Below are positions 1 to 7,836 of a DNA stretch of 23,454 bases, one piece after another (position 1 is the stretch's first letter; every line of letters begins with the position of its first letter). A program made the position numbers and the translations under genes. The notes below the pieces were generated by a model, which ran no database searches, was not told the origin of the DNA, and was given only the letters and a program-made list of their open reading frames with translations. The DNA is taken from IMG/VR virus record IMGVR_UViG_3300017719_000210, positions 1 to 23,454 of that record; one strand, written 5' to 3'. This DNA comes from a virus.

Positions 1-2
1 AG

Positions 3-632
3 AAAGCATTTGAGGCAAATCCTAATTGTGTATGGGTATTTGGAATAGATGGTCTTCCATATCAAAGTTTTGCGTATCGTGAAAATCAAGATGGTGAATA
101 TCTATTTGACGTTATGTTAAAAGCAAGAAACATGAATATCAATGTAATATGGCAGTATCTAGTATTTAAATATAACGAAGATAAAATTGATTTTGCAAAA
201 AGATTAGCAGATAATCACGGAATAAAAATTGAAATACACCATACTGCAAGAGTTAATGAATTTCTTGCACCCACAGTTGAAATAGTAAAAGAAGTAGAAG
301 AAGAAAAAGTATTTGTACCAAAGTGTTTAAAAGACCCACAACAAAGAGCACCCTACTTAGCAGCCACAGGACAAATGTATCCATGTTGTTGGTTAGATGA
401 AGAACAGGTTCACGACCCCGAATATAAAGCGTTACAAAATGAACAACTAAATATTAGACATAACAAAGTAGAAGATATTATTAATAGTGAAACATGGCAA
501 ACATTTTACGATAACTTATATACTGATAAATGTCCTAGTTATTGTAAAAAGAAATGTACAACAACATTAAGAAACCCAACTAGAATAGTAAAGGGTAGAA
601 TTGATGGTAAGACAATGGAAGTAGAAAAATAA
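3..632 (+). CDS. Radical SAM/SPASM-type protein, 3' part (5' end outside window)
   Basis: The reading frame is open from base 3 to the stop at 630-632, giving the last 209 residues; the start lies upstream of the window. The visible part resembles the C-terminal half of radical SAM enzymes. It has a strand with WVFGIDGLPYQSFAYR, like the 'GxDG' substrate-binding strand of the barrel, then a cysteine-bearing tail with YPCCW and later CPSYCKKKC. These cysteines are arranged as in SPASM/twitch domains, which bind auxiliary Fe-S clusters. The CX3CX2C radical SAM motif itself would be upstream and is not seen. The gene ends one base before terminase, so the two are probably co-transcribed. Substrate unknown; peptide or small-molecule modification are both possible. 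An ATG at 114 exists but is internal to the domain and not the likely start. Confidence 0.7.
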   Translation, partial: KAFEANPNCVWVFGIDGLPYQSFAYRENQDGEYLFDVMLKARNMNINVIWQYLVFKYNEDKIDFAKRLADNHGIKIEIHHTARVNEFLAPTVEIVKEVEEEKVFVPKCLKDPQQRAPYLAATGQMYPCCWLDEEQVHDPEYKALQNEQLNIRHNKVEDIINSETWQTFYDNLYTDKCPSYCKKKCTTTLRNPTRIVKGRIDGKTMEVEK

Positions 633-633
633 T

Positions 634-2274
634 ATGAGTGCAAGAGACGAACATTATCTAGGTAATCCATTACTTAAAAAAGCAAATCAAGAATTAGAAT
701 TTACCAAAGATCAAGTCTTAGAAATACAAAAATGTATGGAAGACCCACAATACTTTGTGGAAAATTATATTAAGATTGTATCTCTAGATAAAGGACTTGT
801 TCCTTTTAAAATGTACAACTTTCAAAAAGACATGTTAGGTACATTCCATAAAAACAGATTTACAATTTGTAAACTTCCTAGACAGTCTGGTAAGTCAACA
901 ATTATGGTGTCATATCTTTTACACTATGCATTGTTTAATGAAAATAAAAACATTGCAATTCTCGCCAACAAGGCTGCAACTGCAAGAGACTTGTTAGGCA
1001 GATTACAACTTGCATATGAAAATCTTCCTAAGTGGTTACAACAAGGTGTTCTATCATGGAACAAAGGTTCTCTTGAATTAGAGAACGGAAGTAAGATACT
1101 TGCAGCATCAACCTCTGCATCAGCAGTTCGGGGTAGTTCATTTAATATTATATTCCTTGATGAGTTTGCATTCGTACCTGCCACTGTTGCAGAGCAATTT
1201 TTTAGTTCAGTGTATCCTACAATTTCTTCTGGTCAATCTACAAAAGTAATTATTGTATCTACACCTATGGGTATGAATATGTTTTACAAGTTATGGAATG
1301 ATGCTACACACAAACGAAACAGTTATATTCCTATTGAGGTACATTGGACGGAAGTACCTGGTCGTGATGAAGCGTGGAAAAAAGAAACAATCGCAAACAC
1401 TAGTGAACAACAGTTTGCCTCAGAGTTTGAGTGTGAGTTTTTAGGTTCTGCAAATACTCTTATCAATGGTTCTAAATTAAGATTGTTATCTTACAAAAAT
1501 CCAATAGAACAAGCAGGTGGATTAAAAGTATATGAGAAACCAATAAAAGATCATACATATTTTATTACTGCCGATGTTGCAAGAGGAACACAAAACGATA
1601 ACTCAGCATTTATTTGTTTTGATGTTACAACAGTTCCATACAAAATTGTTGCAGTATTTAAAGACAATGAAATAAAACCATTGTTATTTCCAAATAAAAT
1701 TAACGCAGTAGCAAGAGCATATAATCATGCATTTGTATTAACGGAAGTAAATGATATAGGACAACAAGTAGCAGACACACTACACTTTGAATTAGAATAT
1801 GATAATATTGTAATGTGTTATATGCGTGGTCGTGCTGGACAAATCATGGGTGGTGGGTTTTCTGGTACTAAAGGACAGTTAGGAGTTAGAACAACAAAAG
1901 CAGTTAAGAAGATTGGTTGTTCTAATATGAAACAAGTAATTGAGAATGATAAAATTATAGTAGAAGACTTTGATATAATAAATGAATTATCTACATTTAT
2001 TGTAAAAGGAAATCAGTTTGAAGCAGATACAGGTTCTAACGATGATTTAGTTATGTGTATTGTTTTAATGTGTTGGGCAATGGACCAGAAATATTTTAAA
2101 GAATTAACAGATGTAAATATCAGAGCAAATATGTTACAAGAAAATCAAAATCAAATGGAAAACGAAATGGCACCATTTGGATTTATGGATAATGGATTAG
2201 ATGACCCAGAGTTTGATGAATATGGGTCGACATGGAAACCTGTGAAAGTGAGAGACTATGAGACAGATTGGTAA
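634..2274 (+). CDS. 17: Terminase large subunit (gp17), DNA packaging ATPase/nuclease
   Basis: This is the motor that pumps phage DNA into the prohead through the portal and cuts the concatemer at the end of packaging. The N-terminal ATPase shows a Walker A motif (PRQSGKST, residues 82-89), a Walker B motif (NIIFLDEF, with D176 and E177) and the coupling motif VIIVSTPMG (205-213). The C-terminal RNase H-like nuclease shows the acidic residues D314 (ITADVARG), E371 (LTEVND) and D470/D471 (GSNDDLVM). At 546 residues it is shorter than T4 gp17 (about 610) but all motifs are present. ATG at 634 follows the upstream stop by one base and lacks a clear Shine-Dalgarno sequence. The 3' end overlaps the next gene by 17 bases. 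No small terminase (gp16) is seen in the window. Confidence 0.97.
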   Translation: MSARDEHYLGNPLLKKANQELEFTKDQVLEIQKCMEDPQYFVENYIKIVSLDKGLVPFKMYNFQKDMLGTFHKNRFTICKLPRQSGKSTIMVSYLLHYALFNENKNIAILANKAATARDLLGRLQLAYENLPKWLQQGVLSWNKGSLELENGSKILAASTSASAVRGSSFNIIFLDEFAFVPATVAEQFFSSVYPTISSGQSTKVIIVSTPMGMNMFYKLWNDATHKRNSYIPIEVHWTEVPGRDEAWKKETIANTSEQQFASEFECEFLGSANTLINGSKLRLLSYKNPIEQAGGLKVYEKPIKDHTYFITADVARGTQNDNSAFICFDVTTVPYKIVAVFKDNEIKPLLFPNKINAVARAYNHAFVLTEVNDIGQQVADTLHFELEYDNIVMCYMRGRAGQIMGGGFSGTKGQLGVRTTKAVKKIGCSNMKQVIENDKIIVEDFDIINELSTFIVKGNQFEADTGSNDDLVMCIVLMCWAMDQKYFKELTDVNIRANMLQENQNQMENEMAPFGFMDNGLDDPEFDEYGSTWKPVKVRDYETDW

Positions 2275-2956
2275 ACATGTATATGTAGATTATTCTGCAG
2301 GTGCATTTGGAGATTGGTTAAGATACTTTATAGCAGAGCATGATGGGTTTGAAAAGTTTGAAGAGTATGGTAGAGAAGGTGTGTATATTAACTATGTTGG
2401 TCACATAAACTTTACTACACCACATTATCCTATAAGACCACTTAAACAAATACCATTTACACATATTAAAACTGGTGATGATCTTATAGAAGAGTTTAAA
2501 AAACAAGCACCAAATTACGATAAGTACAGACAAGTATGGAAGTCTGCCGATGCACCAAAACTAATTGGTCAAGGACACACACTTGTTGGTTCTGATTGGA
2601 CTAAAATAGAAGATATAGACTTTCAGTATTACGATATTGTTAGAAAAAATTTAGATCATCTTATAATTTTTGTTTCATTAAGTCCATTCTCAAAATATGA
2701 GAAACCATATATGATGAGATATAGAGAAGATGCTAAAAAGAAAAAAACAGACTTAGAAAAAGAACATAAAAAAACATGGTTGTATAATTATGTAAATAAA
2801 GAATATCCTAAACATGAATTAAATTTTGAATTGGAGATAAATGAATTGTTTGAATATGATGAAGAATTATATACAAAACTAACAGAGTTTTTAAATGTAA
2901 AACCACTTCCTAATTGGAAAGATTATATTGATGAATTTAATGATAGGATACTTTAA
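2258..2956 (+). CDS. Conserved hypothetical, VDYxAGxFGDWLRYF family, copy 1
   Basis: A 232-residue protein of unrecognised function. It begins with VDYSAGAFGDWLRYFIAEH (about residues 10-28), which is repeated almost exactly at the start of the following gene. Further shared blocks are LSPFSKY, a PKHELNFELEINELF stretch, and a C-terminal FLxVxPLxxWKDYIxxF. The glycine-rich N-terminal strand-loop and the C-terminal helix pattern recall nucleoside-binding sulfotransferase-like proteins, but no clear P-loop or PAPS motif is visible, so this is only a suggestion. The ATG overlaps terminase by 17 bases, which suggests translational coupling. Very rich in Lys, Glu, Asp and Tyr, and no signal peptide or membrane segment is visible; probably cytoplasmic. 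Confidence 0.85.
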   Translation: MRQIGKHVYVDYSAGAFGDWLRYFIAEHDGFEKFEEYGREGVYINYVGHINFTTPHYPIRPLKQIPFTHIKTGDDLIEEFKKQAPNYDKYRQVWKSADAPKLIGQGHTLVGSDWTKIEDIDFQYYDIVRKNLDHLIIFVSLSPFSKYEKPYMMRYREDAKKKKTDLEKEHKKTWLYNYVNKEYPKHELNFELEINELFEYDEELYTKLTEFLNVKPLPNWKDYIDEFNDRIL

Positions 2957-3636
2957 TGAATCATGTTTTAGTTGATTACACTGCTGGGACTTTTGGAGAT
3001 TGGTTAAGGTATTTTATTGCCGAACATAATGGATTTCAAAAACTTCCATTTGAAACAGAAACATTATATGAAAAGTTTTTAAAATTAAAAATAGATAACA
3101 ATAAAGTTTGTTTAAACAATGTAAAAACTACAAATGATTTTATTAAAGAGTTTGAAAAGATTTCAAATTCAGATTTAAGGCAATGTTACAAATACGTTTC
3201 TGATTTAAACGTACCTGCAAGTCATAGTTGTGTTGGTGCAAATTGGTTAGAAGATGGTTCAATAATAGATGGCAAACCATTTAAGTGGGATTACACCAAT
3301 TATAATTTAATAAGAGAAACAGATCATAAAATAGTTTTTGTAATATTAAGTCCATTTTCAAAATATAAAGATTTGTATATAAAAAGACATGAGCTTTGGA
3401 AAGAAAATTTAAAGTTTAAAGATAATTGGAAAGAGTATCACGAAACAATTTGGAAAAAAAATTACATGAAAGATAATTTGCCAAAACATAAATTAAATTA
3501 TCAGCTAGAGATCAATAATTTACTTGACAAAGACGATGAAACCTACTATAGTTTGATAAAGTTCCTTGATGTGAACCCTATAGATAAATGGAAAGATTAT
3601 ATTAATGACTTCGATAGACTCATACTTTCGAAATAA
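2956..3636 (+). CDS. Conserved hypothetical, VDYxAGxFGDWLRYF family, copy 2
   Basis: A 226-residue paralogue of the preceding gene. It shares VDYTAGTFGDWLRYFIAEH at residues 6-24, the LSPFSKY block, the PKHKLNYQLEINNLL block and the C-terminal WKDYI tail, while the middle (about residues 30-120) has diverged in sequence and length. Its ATG overlaps the last base of the previous stop codon (TAATG), a typical coupled arrangement. The pair looks like an old tandem duplication that has since diverged. Function is not recognised; the sulfotransferase-like possibility noted for copy 1 applies equally weakly here. The 3' end overlaps the next gene by 32 bases. Confidence 0.85.
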   Translation: MNHVLVDYTAGTFGDWLRYFIAEHNGFQKLPFETETLYEKFLKLKIDNNKVCLNNVKTTNDFIKEFEKISNSDLRQCYKYVSDLNVPASHSCVGANWLEDGSIIDGKPFKWDYTNYNLIRETDHKIVFVILSPFSKYKDLYIKRHELWKENLKFKDNWKEYHETIWKKNYMKDNLPKHKLNYQLEINNLLDKDDETYYSLIKFLDVNPIDKWKDYINDFDRLILSK

Positions 3637-4117
3637 CTGGCGACCAAACTACGATAAGTTTAAATATTCTGGTTGGCAGTTATTAGATAAGATAGACAAA
3701 GACGCACATATACTAGATATAGGATGTGGTTACAATTTACTTAAACCACACTTTCCTAATTTATATGGAATAGACCCACATAATAGTAATTCAGATCAAG
3801 AGATTGCATTTGAAGATTACAAACCACATAAACAATTTGACGTATTTCTCGCATTAGGAAGTCTTAACTTTGGAACCAAAAAAGTTCTTGACAAACAGAT
3901 AAAACATTTATATGATATTACAAAAAAGAACGATATAGTTTATTGGAGACAAAACCCTGGGTTGAGTGATCACCCATGGCAAGGTGTTGAGGATATAGTT
4001 TTCTTCCCATGGTCTTTAAAATGGAATACACATTATTGTGATAAGTATGATTTTGAATTAAAAGAATATGCACAGGATAATGGCAATAGATTATATGCAG
4101 AGTGGGTAAGACAATAA
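3605..4117 (+). CDS. Class I SAM-dependent methyltransferase-like protein (small)
   Basis: A 170-residue protein with a Rossmann-type motif I, HILDIGCGYN (about residues 35-44), followed by LYGIDPHNS, where the acidic residue of motif II would contact the SAM ribose, and then FDVFLALGSLNF and a late DIVYWRQNPG strand. These fit a class I methyltransferase fold. The target is unknown. It is short for the class, with little room for a substrate domain. The ATG at 3605 overlaps the upstream gene by 32 bases, and the next gene follows directly with no gap. It could be a degenerate SAM-binding protein rather than an active enzyme. Confidence 0.75.
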   Translation: MTSIDSYFRNNWRPNYDKFKYSGWQLLDKIDKDAHILDIGCGYNLLKPHFPNLYGIDPHNSNSDQEIAFEDYKPHKQFDVFLALGSLNFGTKKVLDKQIKHLYDITKKNDIVYWRQNPGLSDHPWQGVEDIVFFPWSLKWNTHYCDKYDFELKEYAQDNGNRLYAEWVRQ

Positions 4118-5557
4118 ATGGAATTACTATTTTTACTATTTGGAATTTTATACGGATTAATTATAGGTATCATTCCAGCTGCAGGTGCAACAACAGGATT
4201 AATTACATTGTTTGGATTTATGCCATACTTTGCAGGTGACCCTTATCTTGGTGTTATCTTTTGTGTTGCCGTAGTGGCATCATCAACAACAGGTGACTCC
4301 TTTAGTGGAGTGTTGTTAGGAATACCAGGGGCAAACTCTGCGGCCGCAACAATGGTTGACGGATTTCCCATGGCACAAAACGGAGAGGCAACGAGAGCAT
4401 TATCTGCTGCGATTACTTCATCAACATTAAACGGATTAATATTTGGGTCATTGACATTTTTATTTTTACCATATTATACAAACATTGTTATGTACATGGG
4501 TATACCAGAATTGTGGTCATTAGTAATACTTTCATTTGTTACAGTAGGATTTGTTTCAAACACTTATTACATTAGAAGTTTAATTGCAATTGGTTTAGGA
4601 ATTACATTAGGACTAGTTGGTATGGACGCAAACAATGTTGCTAGATTTACATTAGGATGGTCTTACTTAGAAGATAGTATTCAGATACTTCCTTTTGTTG
4701 CAGGTCTATTCGCAGTACCAGAATTACTATCTAGTTGGAAAACTAGAAACGCAACTGATAGCGTAGAATATCAGTACACAGGTGGATGGCGACAAATTAA
4801 ACAAGGAATGAAAGATACACTTAGATGTTGGAAAGATAGTATTCGAGGTGGACTTATAGGTTCAGGTATTGGATTACTGCCAGGATTAGGTGGAGCGATA
4901 GCAGATTGGTTATCATACGGGTCAACTGTAGCATCAAATCCAAAAGAAGATTTTGGTGGTGGAAATGTCAGAGGTGTTATTGGGGCAGAGGGTGCTAACA
5001 ATTCACAAAAAGCATCTTCATTTATTCCTACTGTTTTATTTGGAATACCAGGAGCTCCATTTGCAGCTATCCTTATGGGATTATTTTTGTATCTAGGAAT
5101 TGACTTAGGTTCACCAGATACGTTTTATGATGACAAATTATTTGATAGTATGGCATTTGCATTTTTATTAGGAACAGCGATTACTGCTGTGATCTGTTAT
5201 GTCTTGGCGTATTACGCTGGATGGGTTGCAAAGATTCCATACGCATACTACTTCCCTATTATCGTTGCAGTTATTATTTGGGCAACTTTACAATATACAG
5301 GTGGTTGGGAAGACCTTGCAGTATTAACAATTTTTAGTATCTTAGGTATTGTTGCAAAACAATATAAATTTAGCAGACCTGCGTTACTAATTGGTTTTTT
5401 GTTAAGTGATAGAATATATAATCTCACTTATCAATTAACCTCTTTACACACGGTACAAGATTTAATTACAAGACCAATATTCTTGTTTATCGTGTTATCA
5501 ACAATCGTAATAACATATTGGTCGTTAACAACTAGGAGTAAATTAAACTATGCTTAG
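4118..5557 (+). CDS. tctA: TctA-family membrane subunit of a tripartite tricarboxylate transporter (TTT)
   Basis: A very hydrophobic 479-residue protein with about ten or more membrane segments, close to the roughly 500 residues usual for TctA. TctA is the large channel-forming subunit of TTT uptake systems, which import organic acids such as citrate using an ion gradient and a periplasmic binding protein. The family's repeated signatures are visible: GIIPAAGATTG (residues 17-27), GDSFSGVLLGIPGANSAAAT (59-78), then GFPMAQNGEATRAL, and in the second half GLLPGLGGAIADWLSYGS (252-269) and VLFGIPGAPFAAILMGLF. It starts one base after the upstream stop and overlaps the TctC-like gene by 8 bases. 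The reading frame looks intact. In a phage this is a candidate auxiliary metabolic gene. No TctB-like small membrane subunit is found nearby, so it may work with host TctB or without one. The substrate cannot be told from sequence. Confidence 0.93.
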   Translation: MELLFLLFGILYGLIIGIIPAAGATTGLITLFGFMPYFAGDPYLGVIFCVAVVASSTTGDSFSGVLLGIPGANSAAATMVDGFPMAQNGEATRALSAAITSSTLNGLIFGSLTFLFLPYYTNIVMYMGIPELWSLVILSFVTVGFVSNTYYIRSLIAIGLGITLGLVGMDANNVARFTLGWSYLEDSIQILPFVAGLFAVPELLSSWKTRNATDSVEYQYTGGWRQIKQGMKDTLRCWKDSIRGGLIGSGIGLLPGLGGAIADWLSYGSTVASNPKEDFGGGNVRGVIGAEGANNSQKASSFIPTVLFGIPGAPFAAILMGLFLYLGIDLGSPDTFYDDKLFDSMAFAFLLGTAITAVICYVLAYYAGWVAKIPYAYYFPIIVAVIIWATLQYTGGWEDLAVLTIFSILGIVAKQYKFSRPALLIGFLLSDRIYNLTYQLTSLHTVQDLITRPIFLFIVLSTIVITYWSLTTRSKLNYA

Positions 5558-6605
5558 ACTATTGACAACATTTGCAGTTGCTTTTATAATGATGACTTCA
5601 TCGGTGAGAGCTGACTACACTTTAATAGTTCCTCAAAAACCATCTGGTGGTACATCTGTATGGGCACAAATCGTTGTGGCTGAATGGGAAAAACATTTGG
5701 GGGAAAAAATCAACTTAAAATATATGCCAGGCTCGAGAGATCAAGCAGGCCCAAATAAATTTCATGAAGAATTAAGATTTGACGATAAGACAATTCTTGT
5801 TTCTCATGGTGGGAATGGTATATCATTTATTTTAGAACCCGTAACTTACAATTATTTTGAATGGGAGTCCGTAGGACACATGAACCTTAATATCATTGTA
5901 GGTGCAAACGAAAATGTAAATGCAAACTCAAAACAGATTGCATTCTCAGCTGGTTCAGGTATGACACCTGAAATTATGGCAATCGTTCAATTACTCGCAG
6001 GGCCAAATGAAGACCCTAACGAAGTATTTAAAAATCAAATCATTTGGGTAAAAGGAATGTCTGGTGGCGAAAGAAGACTTGCGTTCATGCGTGGAGATTT
6101 AAACGCAACTAGAGAAAATCCAGCTGCATATAAAAAACATGTAATGCCTTTGATTGAAAAAGGACAAGCATACACATGGTTTCATCATGGTATTCTAAAC
6201 ATGGAAACAGGTGATCATGATAATGACCCTAACTTTACAGAACCAACATTCGAACAATTGTATAAAGAAACTTGGGGTGTAGAACCATCAGGTGATTTCT
6301 ACGATGCATATAAACTTGTTAAGTCATGGAGAGACTCAATCCAAAAAGCATTTTGGGTAAATGCAGGCAATCCAAACAAACAAAAATTAGTAGATGCATT
6401 AGTCAAAATGGCTAACGACCCAGAGTCTGTAGCTGCTATTGAAAAGAAAGTTGGAAAGTATCAATGGCGTGTTGGTGCAGAAGGTGATAAAACAGTAGAG
6501 ATATTGAAGTCACTTATTACACCAGGTGCTTTGAAAACACTATCTGATTTTGGTAAAAATCAACTAGGGTATAACGCAATTTACAAAGAAGAGTTAACTA
6601 AGTAA
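5550..6605 (+). CDS. tctC: TctC-family periplasmic substrate-binding protein of a TTT transporter
   Basis: A 351-residue protein with a classical Sec signal peptide: MLRLL, a hydrophobic core, then likely cleavage after A21 (SVRA|DYT). The mature part begins YTLIVPQKPSGGTSVWAQIV, matching the TctC/Bug pattern in which a strand near the N-terminus is followed by a 'PGGxxD'-like ligand loop; here the loop reads PSGGTS. Later segments (LKYMPGSRDQAGPN, KTILVSHGGNGISF, the FSAGSGMTPEIMAI helix) fit the two-lobed binding fold. It would capture a carboxylate in the periplasm and deliver it to the TctA-like protein encoded just upstream, with which it overlaps by 8 bases. It is somewhat longer than typical TctC (about 320) and carries an unusual middle segment rich in His, Asp and Asn (about 210-230). 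Ligand unknown. Confidence 0.88.
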   Translation: MLRLLTTFAVAFIMMTSSVRADYTLIVPQKPSGGTSVWAQIVVAEWEKHLGEKINLKYMPGSRDQAGPNKFHEELRFDDKTILVSHGGNGISFILEPVTYNYFEWESVGHMNLNIIVGANENVNANSKQIAFSAGSGMTPEIMAIVQLLAGPNEDPNEVFKNQIIWVKGMSGGERRLAFMRGDLNATRENPAAYKKHVMPLIEKGQAYTWFHHGILNMETGDHDNDPNFTEPTFEQLYKETWGVEPSGDFYDAYKLVKSWRDSIQKAFWVNAGNPNKQKLVDALVKMANDPESVAAIEKKVGKYQWRVGAEGDKTVEILKSLITPGALKTLSDFGKNQLGYNAIYKEELTK

Positions 6606-7187
6606 ATGTATATACTTGTAACAGGCGCCCCAGGCTCTAAATGGAGTAGTGTCGTTAAGAACATTTATTGGTCAGATGATATAGATCATACTGATTATAC
6701 AGACGAAAGAATGTATTATCATGATGCAGATACACCTGGCGAAAAACAATTAATGCACACAGGCGCCTATTACGACCCAGGCATGGAATTTGGGAATCAA
6801 CGTGATCAATGGGATTTACCTTTCTCTGGCAAAGGGAAAAGGATTATTAAATCTCATTGTTTTGCGTATGAGTTAGACGAATTAAAAAAACATAAACATC
6901 CTATTGTCATGGTATATAGAAATGATATAGAATGCTATGATTGGTGGAAACATTGTGGTGAGTTTAATATCACATATCCAAAATATACTTACTATGAAAA
7001 TTTATCAAGTATGTGGTTTCATATTCAAGAACAGAATAAAGAAATTATGGAGTTTTGTAAAAACAATTGGAACAGAATTAAAAAAGTTAAAGACAATGGA
7101 GAATTAGCAAAAGAATTAGAAATACAATATTCAGGTGAGAAACACGACTACAAGAAAAAGGATATTCAAGTATATGTCTATAAGTAA
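6606..7187 (+). CDS. P-loop / sulfotransferase-like protein
   Basis: A 193-residue protein starting YILVTGAPGSKWSSVVKNI, a glycine-rich loop resembling the 5'-phosphosulfate binding loop of sulfotransferases and related P-loop proteins (G-A-P-G-S-K). A later HPIVMVYRNDIECYDWW (about residues 97-113) resembles the sulfotransferase strand-plus-Arg/Ser 3'-phosphate region. The rest is rich in Tyr, Trp, His and Lys. It starts immediately after the TctC-like stop codon, so it is probably in the same transcript, but nothing ties it to transport. The 3' end overlaps the oxygenase gene by 14 bases. It may be a distant relative of the tandem pair at 2258-3636; this is a weak inference. Function otherwise unknown. 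Confidence 0.75.
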   Translation: MYILVTGAPGSKWSSVVKNIYWSDDIDHTDYTDERMYYHDADTPGEKQLMHTGAYYDPGMEFGNQRDQWDLPFSGKGKRIIKSHCFAYELDELKKHKHPIVMVYRNDIECYDWWKHCGEFNITYPKYTYYENLSSMWFHIQEQNKEIMEFCKNNWNRIKKVKDNGELAKELEIQYSGEKHDYKKKDIQVYVYK

Positions 7188-7836
7188 TTGGGAAGAAGCA
7201 AAGAAAAGAAGTAAATATCATTTTAGTACATCAATTATTGATACAACTAACATACAATCATTAGGTAAATTTCGTGGCGATTGGAAAAAAGATTTAGAGT
7301 TTGCTCTTGGTTGTGTTGAAAAAATTAATTGGGGTAATAGAAGAGCAGCTGCAGATAGACCAAATAATGATATTGAATCTGAGGAATATGATTTAATTAA
7401 AGCAGGTGCAAACCCTAAGATGACAATATACAGAGGTCTAACAGATTTTAGTAAATGTCCTACTATTCAAAAGATGATAGACTTCTTTGAATTAAAGAAA
7501 GATGTAAAAGCAAAATTACATATTCAGTTTACAGGTGATGTATTGAATATGCATATAGATAAACTATATGATTTAAATCCATTTGGAAGTGCAAACGATG
7601 TAATAAGAATTATGGTTATGTTAGAAGATTGGCAACCAGGTCAATTCATAATATATGGAAATCAAACTTATACTAATTGGAAAGCAGGTGATATTCACAA
7701 ATTTGATTGGATGAATATACCCCATGCGACAGCCAATGCAAGTTTATATCCTAGACCTATGTTAGTGATAACGGGTGTGATGACATTAAAGACTAAAGAG
7801 ATTATATCAACTCAATTAGATCATTATCTAACTTAA
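7174..7836 (+). CDS. 2OG-Fe(II) oxygenase-like protein
   Basis: A 220-residue protein with the metal and cosubstrate triad of the 2-oxoglutarate/Fe(II) dioxygenase barrel: H127-x-D129 (NMHIDK), a distal H184 (WMNIPHATANA) and R194 (YPRPML) for 2-oxoglutarate. GDIHKFDW before H184 and MLVITGVM after R194 complete the typical C-terminal strands. Such proteins hydroxylate amino acids, proteins or small molecules; related genes are common in marine T4-like phages, with targets mostly unknown. I chose the ATG at 7174 over a GTG at 7135 because an AAAAGG lies 13 bases upstream and the overlap with the previous gene is then only 14 bases. The 3' end overlaps the convergent - strand gene by 35 bases. 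Confidence 0.8.
   Translation: MSISNWEEAKKRSKYHFSTSIIDTTNIQSLGKFRGDWKKDLEFALGCVEKINWGNRRAAADRPNNDIESEEYDLIKAGANPKMTIYRGLTDFSKCPTIQKMIDFFELKKDVKAKLHIQFTGDVLNMHIDKLYDLNPFGSANDVIRIMVMLEDWQPGQFIIYGNQTYTNWKAGDIHKFDWMNIPHATANASLYPRPMLVITGVMTLKTKEIISTQLDHYLT

Noticed and set aside
924-1184. 86-residue - strand frame inside terminase
   Set aside because: It lies fully within the intact terminase ATPase domain and has no start signals.
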